From Seribacter sp963934295 (GTDB lineage Bacteria; Verrucomicrobiota; Verrucomicrobiia; Opitutales; Seribacteraceae): a stretch of DNA of 11,532 nucleotides. A program made the translations under genes and the position numbers. A model generated the notes under the pieces. That model was not told the origin of the DNA. It saw only the letters and a program-made list of their open reading frames with translations, and searched no databases. The DNA lies in assembly GCA_963934295.1 (NCBI GenBank), contig CAWVXY010000070.1:1-11532 (forward strand), read 5' to 3'. Numbering within the stretch: position 1 is the stretch's first letter; each line of letters starts with the position of its first letter. This document shows positions 6,783 through 11,532 of the stretch, piece after piece.

Positions 6783-6810
6783 ATAATGACTTATGATAAG
6801 AGGATGTCAA
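6783..6810 (-). promoter_or_regulatory. Sigma70-like promoter of eno
   Basis: On the - strand a perfect TTGACA (-35, plus-strand 6805-6810) is followed after 16 nt by CATTAT (-10, plus-strand 6783-6788, four of six consensus bases). This predicts a start near 6776 and a leader of about 30 nt before the eno ATG. The match is good by eye, but Opitutia promoter consensus is not well known to me. Confidence 0.55.
6790..6800. promoter_or_regulatory. Palindrome within the eno promoter spacer, candidate operator
   Basis: CTTATGATAAG is a perfect inverted repeat (CTTAT-G-ATAAG). It lies in the 16-nt spacer between the -35 and -10 boxes proposed for eno, where a bound protein would block RNA polymerase. 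The arms are only 5 bp, so chance is a real possibility. Confidence 0.25.
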
Positions 6811-6892
6811 AATCCTTTGCGTAAAAGAATTTAAAAACAGCCATAGTGACTCGCTTTTATTATATTATTTAAATATAAAAAGGGGAGTAGTT
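6811..6892 (+). promoter_or_regulatory. AT-rich leader and ribosome-binding site of proS
   Basis: The sequence upstream of proS is very AT-rich (TTTTATTATATTATTTAAAT at 6855-6874), with several -10-like hexamers such as TATTAT and TATATT but no clear paired -35 box. A strong Shine-Dalgarno sequence, AGGGGAG (6881-6887), sits 5 nt before the ATG at 6893 and fixes that start. It is the best ribosome-binding site in the window. Confidence 0.55.
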
Positions 6893-8407
6893 ATGGCAAA
6901 ACCACGCAATGCAATCACACCAACCCGGGAAGAGGATTATCCGGAATGGTATCAACAAGTAGTGAAAGCAGCCGATTTGGCTGAGAATACACCCGTACGA
7001 GGATGCATGGTTATTAAACCATGGGGGTATGGAATATGGGAAAATATTCGGGATGCATTGGATGCAATGTTTAAGGAAACTGGCCATAAAAATGCCTATT
7101 TTCCACTTTTTATTCCCAAAAGTTTTTTACAACGGGAAGCGGAGCATATTGATGGCTTTGCGAAAGAATGTGCTGTTGTCACCCATTCTCGTTTGGAAGC
7201 GGATGCGGATGGAGTTTTACAACCAGCCGGGGAATTGGAGGAACCTCTCATAGTACGCCCCACTTCTGAAACTATTATTGGCGAACTATTTGCGCGTTGG
7301 GTCCAATCCTACAGAGATCTCCCACTTTTGATAAATCAGTGGGCCAATGTAGTGCGTTGGGAAATGCGGCCCCGTTTATTTCTTAGAACAGCTGAATTTT
7401 TGTGGCAGGAAGGACACACAGTACATGCCAATGCAGAAGAAGCCATAGTGGAGACTCGCCTGATGCTCGATACCTACGCCACCTTTGCCGAGGAATGGCT
7501 TGCGATGCCAGTTTTAAGAGGCGAAAAAACAGAAGCCGAACGATTCCCTGGTGCAGATTCCACTCTTTGTATTGAAGCGATGATGCAAGATCGTAAAGCC
7601 TTACAGGCTGGAACATCTCATTTTTTGGGGCAAAATTTTTCCAAGGCTTGTGGTATTAAGTTTCAGGGCGTGGAAGGTAAAGAAGAATTTGGTTGGACCA
7701 CTTCATGGGGAGTCTCAACCAGGTTGATTGGCGGGATGATTATGACTCATTCGGATGATGATGGTTTAATTGTTCCTCCGAAAGTCGCCCCTACACAAAT
7801 TGTTATCCTTCCCGTTACTCCCAAAGAAGAAAGTCGCCCCCAAGTTTTAGAGGCATGTAGATCTCTTGAAAAGCAATTGAAAAGTCTGAATTTTTCTGGA
7901 TCTGGAATTCGGGTTGAAATAGACGATCGTGATTTAAGGGGGGGGGAGAAATATTGGCAGTGGGTAAAAAAAGGAGTACCGCTTACCTTGGAGATCGGAC
8001 CCCGCGATCTTGAAAATAAAACCGTTTTTGTTGGGCGACGCGATAAAGGAGCGAAGAGAGAGGGGATGAACTTAATTGAATTAATTGAAAAGGTTCCAGA
8101 TATTCTGGAAAATATTCAACAGAGTCTTTTTCAAAGGGCATTAGATTTTCGAGAAGAACATACCAGGATTATTGACGATAAAGATGAGTTTTATAAATTC
8201 TTTACTCCTTCAGGTAAAAATAAGTCAGGAATTCATGGTGGGTTTGCTTTGGTTCATTGGGACCGGGATTCGAAATGGGAAGAGCAGATAAAAAACGAAT
8301 TAAAAGTTACAATCCGTTGTATTCCCGAAAATTCAAAAGAGGCGGGAGTATGCTTATTTAGCGGTAATCCAAGTCCAGGACGAGTGGTGATGGCTAAGTC
8401 TTACTAA
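6893..8407 (+). CDS. proS: Prolyl-tRNA synthetase, archaeal/eukaryotic type (ProS type 3)
   Basis: This enzyme attaches proline to tRNA-Pro using ATP, in the cytoplasm. The protein is 504 residues, complete from MAKPRN. Class II motifs are present: motif 1 region KPWGYGIWENIRDALD (42-57), motif 2 VVRWEMRPRLFLRTAEFLWQ (153-172), with QEGHT following, and motif 3 in the GMIMTHSDDDGLIVPPKVAP block (281-300). PTSETIIGELF (123-133) is the proline-site TSE loop. The anticodon-binding domain runs from about 300 to 410. The C-terminal domain carries TIRCIPEN, GVCLFSGNPSPGRVVMAKSY and the terminal Tyr typical of type 3. The editing insertion of the common bacterial type is absent. This form occurs in archaea, eukaryotes and some bacterial groups. 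It heads the proS-panC-nadB-panE operon. The region encoding DLRGGEK contains a run of nine G (7938-7946), but the frame is intact. Confidence 0.97.
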   Translation: MAKPRNAITPTREEDYPEWYQQVVKAADLAENTPVRGCMVIKPWGYGIWENIRDALDAMFKETGHKNAYFPLFIPKSFLQREAEHIDGFAKECAVVTHSRLEADADGVLQPAGELEEPLIVRPTSETIIGELFARWVQSYRDLPLLINQWANVVRWEMRPRLFLRTAEFLWQEGHTVHANAEEAIVETRLMLDTYATFAEEWLAMPVLRGEKTEAERFPGADSTLCIEAMMQDRKALQAGTSHFLGQNFSKACGIKFQGVEGKEEFGWTTSWGVSTRLIGGMIMTHSDDDGLIVPPKVAPTQIVILPVTPKEESRPQVLEACRSLEKQLKSLNFSGSGIRVEIDDRDLRGGEKYWQWVKKGVPLTLEIGPRDLENKTVFVGRRDKGAKREGMNLIELIEKVPDILENIQQSLFQRALDFREEHTRIIDDKDEFYKFFTPSGKNKSGIHGGFALVHWDRDSKWEEQIKNELKVTIRCIPENSKEAGVCLFSGNPSPGRVVMAKSY

Positions 8408-8425
8408 CCTTTCCTAAATTCGTTT

Positions 8426-9268
8426 ATGCAAATCATTCACAGTATTGATGAAATGCAAGAAATCAGTCTTGGACTGAGAAGAGAAGGAAAGAAAATCGGT
8501 TTTGTTCCCACGATGGGCTTTCTTCATCAAGGACACCTTTCCTTGGTTGATTCATTAATTAATCAGGTTGATGTTCTTATTCTTTCCATTTTCGTAAACC
8601 CTACCCAATTTGGACGAGGCGAAGATTTGGACCAATATCCAAAAAACTTGGAGGGCGATATTAAACTTAGTGAAGAAAAGGAGGTCGATTTTTTATTTGT
8701 TCCTCAAAGTGAAGATGTGTTCGGGGATCAATTTTCTACTTTCACAGTTGAGGAAAAATTGACCAATACCCTATGTGGGGCTTCACGACCTAGTCATTTT
8801 CGAGGTGTGACTACAATTTGTACAAAGCTTTTCAATATTTGTCAGCCGCATATGATTGCTCTGGGGCAAAAAGATTTCCAACAGGTTGCGGTCTTGAAAA
8901 AGGTGATTAAAAATCTGAATTTTCCTATCGATGTAATTGTTAGTGACACAATAAGAGAAAAAGATGGATTGGCTATGAGTTCCAGGAATTCCTATCTTTC
9001 ACCCGAGCAAAGGGAAGACGCTTTATTCATTTTTAAGTCCCTCCAAAGAGCGGTTAAGCTAGTAAAGGACGGGATTATCGAATGTGAAAAAATTAAAGAG
9101 GAAGTTCATACTCTTTTAAACCAGGGAAAATTAATTCGCGTGGATTATGTTGAAATCGTGAATAGGCAAAATTTGGAATCGATATGTAATATTATTCCTA
9201 ATCACTCTATCATTGTTCTTGCTGCATGGGTTGAAAAAGTTCGATTGATTGATAATCACCTTCTATAA
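8426..9268 (+). CDS. panC: Pantothenate synthetase
   Basis: PanC joins pantoate and beta-alanine with ATP to give pantothenate, the CoA precursor, in the cytoplasm. The 280-residue product shows the family blocks in order: FVPTMGFLHQGHLSLV (26-41, with the HxGH nucleotide-binding signature), FVNPTQFGRGEDLDQYPK (56-73), CGASRPSHFRGVTT (117-130), LGQKDFQQ (146-153), GLAMSSRNSYLS (181-192, the KMSKS-like loop) and VRLIDN near the end. Length is normal and the start codon has the usual short N-terminus. It is 18 nt after proS, with a pyrimidine-rich leader (CCTTTCCTAAATTCGTTT) and no Shine-Dalgarno sequence, so it may rely on translation coupled to proS. Its partner PanE is two genes downstream. 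No panB or panD is visible here. Confidence 0.97.
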   Translation: MQIIHSIDEMQEISLGLRREGKKIGFVPTMGFLHQGHLSLVDSLINQVDVLILSIFVNPTQFGRGEDLDQYPKNLEGDIKLSEEKEVDFLFVPQSEDVFGDQFSTFTVEEKLTNTLCGASRPSHFRGVTTICTKLFNICQPHMIALGQKDFQQVAVLKKVIKNLNFPIDVIVSDTIREKDGLAMSSRNSYLSPEQREDALFIFKSLQRAVKLVKDGIIECEKIKEEVHTLLNQGKLIRVDYVEIVNRQNLESICNIIPNHSIIVLAAWVEKVRLIDNHLL

Positions 9269-9283
9269 CCTTCTTTTATCTTA

Positions 9284-10894
9284 ATGAATCCGGAAAGCGA
9301 ATATGATCTTGTCATTGTGGGTAGTGGTATTGCTGGCCTTAGTTTCGCGTTAAATGTAGCCAAGGCTGGATATCGAGTGGCAATCTTTACAAAAAAGGAC
9401 AAGGCTGAATCGAATACTAATTATGCACAGGGTGGAATTGCTGCGGTTACCTCTGCAGGAGATGATTTGGACAAACATGTAGAGGATACACTGGAAGCAG
9501 GGGATGGTCTTTGTGATCCAAATGTGGTTCGGGAAATATTAAAGGAAGGACCCGATCGAATTCAGGACTTGATTAATTTAGGTGTGTCTTTTTCAAGCTT
9601 GGATGATGGCAGGATTTCACTTGGTAAGGAAGGTGGTCATAGTAAAAGACGTGTATTGCATGTTAAGGATGTAACAGGAAAAGCAATCGAAGATGCTTTA
9701 TTGGAAGCTATCGCTAAGCAAGGGGTTCATTTATTCGAACATTATTTTGCCATTGATTTAATAACGGCCAAAAAAGTTCGTAAACTTGGAGTTGAAGTCG
9801 AGGGCGAGGATGATCGAGTTTTAGGATTGTATTTTTATGATGGTGTGGATCAGGAAGTAAAAACAATTGCCTCACCTGCGGTACTCCTAGCCACAGGAGG
9901 AGCGGGGCAGACTTATTTATATACAACCAATCCATCAATTGCTACTGGGGATGGCATTGCAATTGCATCTCGCGCGGGTTTGGAGTCGATGAATTTGGAG
10001 TTTATTCAATTTCACCCGACCACTTTTCATTCTCAAAAAGGAGATCGTTTTTTGATAACCGAGGCAGTTCGAGGAGAAGGAGCAAAATTAATTGATGGAA
10101 AGGGGAGGGCGTTTTTGAAAAAATATCATCCATTAGCAGATTTAGCTCCCCGAGATGTTGTTGCCCGAGCTATTGATCGGGAGATGAAACGTACAGGCGC
10201 ACCTTTTGTACATTTAGACACCGTATCTATGGATATTGATTTTGCGGATCGTTTTCCCAATGTTTATAAGAATTGTTTGGATAGAGGAGTTGATCCGTCC
10301 CAAAACCATGTGCCTGTTGTACCGGCAGCTCATTATTCCTGTGGTGGCATTCCAACCGAGCTTGATTGTTCCACTAAATTAAAAGGGTTATATGCCTGTG
10401 GCGAAGTTGCTTGTACAGGTCTCCACGGGGCCAATCGATTGGCAAGTAATTCATTATTAGAAGCCGTAGTATTAGCTCATCGTGGATCTGAAGCAGTGTG
10501 TGCATTTCTTGAAGATAGAACAGAAAACACAGTGGGTTTACCCGAGTGGGTGGATGGAGATGTTCAAGTCTCGGATGAACGAGTTGTTCTTTCTCATAAT
10601 TTGGATGAATTAAAGCGTACGATGTGGGACTATGTAGGAATTGTTCGTTCAACCAAACGACTGGAGCGTGCACAAACGAGGATTCGTAATTTAAGAAGGG
10701 AAATTAATGAATATCATTGGAATACAAAGGTGGATCTCCCCTTGCTGGAAGTTCGTAATTTGATTTGTGTGGCTGAATTAATTGTTCGTTCCGCATTGAA
10801 GAGGAAAGAAAGTAGGGGATTGCATTACACACTAGACTATCCAGACCTGGCACAAAAAGCGGAAAATGTAATGGTTTCTCCTTTCGATCGATAA
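9284..10894 (+). CDS. nadB: L-aspartate oxidase
   Basis: NadB oxidises L-aspartate to iminoaspartate, the first step of de novo NAD synthesis; NadA then makes quinolinate. It is a soluble FAD enzyme related to succinate dehydrogenase subunit A. The 536-residue product has the FAD dinucleotide fold VGSGIAGLSFALNVAKAGY (12-30), the flavin-contact region SNTNYAQGGIAAV (43-55), FIQFHPTTF (240-248) with His244, TEAVRGEGAKLI (259-270), APRDVVARAI (288-297) with the catalytic Arg290, VPAAHYSCGG (346-355) with His350, and GLYACGEVACTGLHGANRLA (368-387) with Arg385. The stretch SNTNYAQGGIA and the HGANRLASNSLLEAVV tail favour NadB over SdhA or FrdA. The C-terminal three-helix domain (about 430-525) is complete. 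It is 15 nt after panC, with leader CCTTCTTTTATCTTA lacking a Shine-Dalgarno sequence. No nadA or nadC is seen next to it. Confidence 0.96.
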   Translation: MNPESEYDLVIVGSGIAGLSFALNVAKAGYRVAIFTKKDKAESNTNYAQGGIAAVTSAGDDLDKHVEDTLEAGDGLCDPNVVREILKEGPDRIQDLINLGVSFSSLDDGRISLGKEGGHSKRRVLHVKDVTGKAIEDALLEAIAKQGVHLFEHYFAIDLITAKKVRKLGVEVEGEDDRVLGLYFYDGVDQEVKTIASPAVLLATGGAGQTYLYTTNPSIATGDGIAIASRAGLESMNLEFIQFHPTTFHSQKGDRFLITEAVRGEGAKLIDGKGRAFLKKYHPLADLAPRDVVARAIDREMKRTGAPFVHLDTVSMDIDFADRFPNVYKNCLDRGVDPSQNHVPVVPAAHYSCGGIPTELDCSTKLKGLYACGEVACTGLHGANRLASNSLLEAVVLAHRGSEAVCAFLEDRTENTVGLPEWVDGDVQVSDERVVLSHNLDELKRTMWDYVGIVRSTKRLERAQTRIRNLRREINEYHWNTKVDLPLLEVRNLICVAELIVRSALKRKESRGLHYTLDYPDLAQKAENVMVSPFDR

Positions 10895-10897
10895 ATT

Positions 10898-11532
10898 ATG
10901 AACAGAGAGTCGATGAAAATTGGCGTGGTTGGGTGTGGTGCTGTGGGTAGTTTTTATGGACTTATGCTTAAACAGGCAGGAGAGGATGTACATTTTCATT
11001 TAAGAGGTAATTATGAAGATGTAAAAAAGCATGGATTTTCTCTTATTCAGCAATCTATAGCTGGAGAGATAAATAATATAAAAAATGCCTCTATTTATAG
11101 AAATACGAACGAAATTGGAGTGTGTGATTGGGTAATTATAGCTACAAAAGCTACGGCGAATTCCGATATCCCCGGTTTGATTGCTCCGATGGTTGGAGAA
11201 AAAACATCTTTTTTAACCTTACAAAATGGAATGGGTAATGTGGAGAACCTCGCCGAAGCATTTGGAAAGGATAGATTGATAGTTGGGGGTCTTTGTTTTA
11301 CCTGCATCAACCGGATAAACCCTACCACTATCAAAAGTTTATTGGCAGGCTATGTCCAATTCGGCCAAATTGGATCGAAACTTTCACCTAAAGCAAATCG
11401 AATAGTGGATTGCTTTGAAAATGCTGGATTGAAAGTAAGAAGGGCCGATTCTCTTGATGATGCATTATGGAGAAAGCTATGTTGGAATGTACCATTTAAT
11501 GGACTTTGTATCGTGGGGGGAGGAATCACAAC
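10898..11532 (+). CDS. panE: 3'-partial 2-dehydropantoate 2-reductase (ketopantoate reductase)
   Basis: The frame is open from ATG 10898 to the window end, giving 211 complete codons; the rest (about 100 residues) lies outside. The protein starts with the NADPH-binding Rossmann signature GVVGCGAVGSFYG (9-21, GxGxxG). LQNGMGNVENLAEAFG (108-123) and the end of the visible part, WRKLCWNVPFNGL (191-203), carry the conserved Lys-x-x-x-Asn (Lys193, Asn197) of the catalytic site. It reduces ketopantoate to pantoate, the substrate of PanC, with NADPH. It follows nadB by 3 nt. An in-frame Met6 (10913), with AGAGAG 3 nt before it, is an alternative start that would begin MKIGVVGCGAVG, as is common for the family. 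Assignment to the ApbA/PanE family is firm; the exact substrate is inferred from the neighbouring panC. Confidence 0.9.
   Translation, partial: MNRESMKIGVVGCGAVGSFYGLMLKQAGEDVHFHLRGNYEDVKKHGFSLIQQSIAGEINNIKNASIYRNTNEIGVCDWVIIATKATANSDIPGLIAPMVGEKTSFLTLQNGMGNVENLAEAFGKDRLIVGGLCFTCINRINPTTIKSLLAGYVQFGQIGSKLSPKANRIVDCFENAGLKVRRADSLDDALWRKLCWNVPFNGLCIVGGGIT

Noticed and set aside
7029..7616. Additional small ORFs inside proS on both strands
   Set aside because: They are shadows of a well-conserved gene with no family features of their own.
6893..8407. Common bacterial prolyl-tRNA synthetase with editing insertion
   Set aside because: The about 180-residue insertion between motifs 2 and 3 is missing and the C-terminal domain with terminal Tyr is that of the archaeal/eukaryotic type.
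9284..10894. Succinate dehydrogenase/fumarate reductase flavoprotein subunit
   Set aside because: The overall motifs, the NYAQGGIAAV flavin region and absence of neighbouring sdhB/sdhC genes fit L-aspartate oxidase better.
1..11532. Mobile element, prophage or defence island
   Set aside because: No transposase, integrase, terminal inverted repeats, tRNA-attachment site or defence-type domain is visible; most genes are housekeeping.

Overview
The window looks like a piece of chromosome from a low-to-moderate GC, Gram-negative marine-type bacterium. My best guess is Verrucomicrobiota, class Opitutia. The pointers are a FecR-like exported protein next to a beta-barrel protein and a long proline-rich exported protein, an archaeal/eukaryotic-type prolyl-tRNA synthetase, and start codons mostly lacking a Shine-Dalgarno sequence. 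The assignment is inference, not proof.

Layout. Positions 1-3772 hold three co-directional genes on the + strand, tightly spaced (31 and 23 nt gaps). They encode a very proline-rich protein cut off at its 5' end, with an acidic helical middle and a repeat-like beta C-terminus; an outer-membrane beta-barrel candidate with a signal peptide and terminal Phe; and an exported FecR-like protein with a short TPR-like N-terminus. They probably form one operon for a cell-surface structure of unknown function. This is the only part of the window that is not standard housekeeping. A weak AU-rich hairpin plus T-run overlaps the end of the third gene. Positions 3773-4158 are poorly explained: they hold only two small doubtful ORFs.

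Positions 4159-6746 lie on the - strand: enolase (eno) followed by an Rsm22-like SAM-dependent methyltransferase, 98 nt apart. A 146-bp divergent region (6747-6892) separates eno from the + strand operon. It carries a good sigma70-like promoter for eno with a small palindrome between its -35 and -10 boxes, and a strong ribosome-binding site for proS.

Positions 6893-11532 form a compact + strand operon: proS (prolyl-tRNA synthetase), panC (pantothenate synthetase), nadB (L-aspartate oxidase) and the start of a ketopantoate reductase gene (panE-like, cut by the window end). Gaps are 18, 15 and 3 nt. The operon joins two cofactor routes: PanC and PanE work in pantothenate/CoA synthesis, while NadB starts NAD synthesis from aspartate. 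Aspartate is also the usual source of the beta-alanine used by PanC, so both routes draw on it.

I found no tRNA, rRNA, CRISPR array, insertion sequence or phage signal. I do not see strong evidence for a wholly new system. The best candidate for something undescribed is the exported three-gene cluster at the left end.
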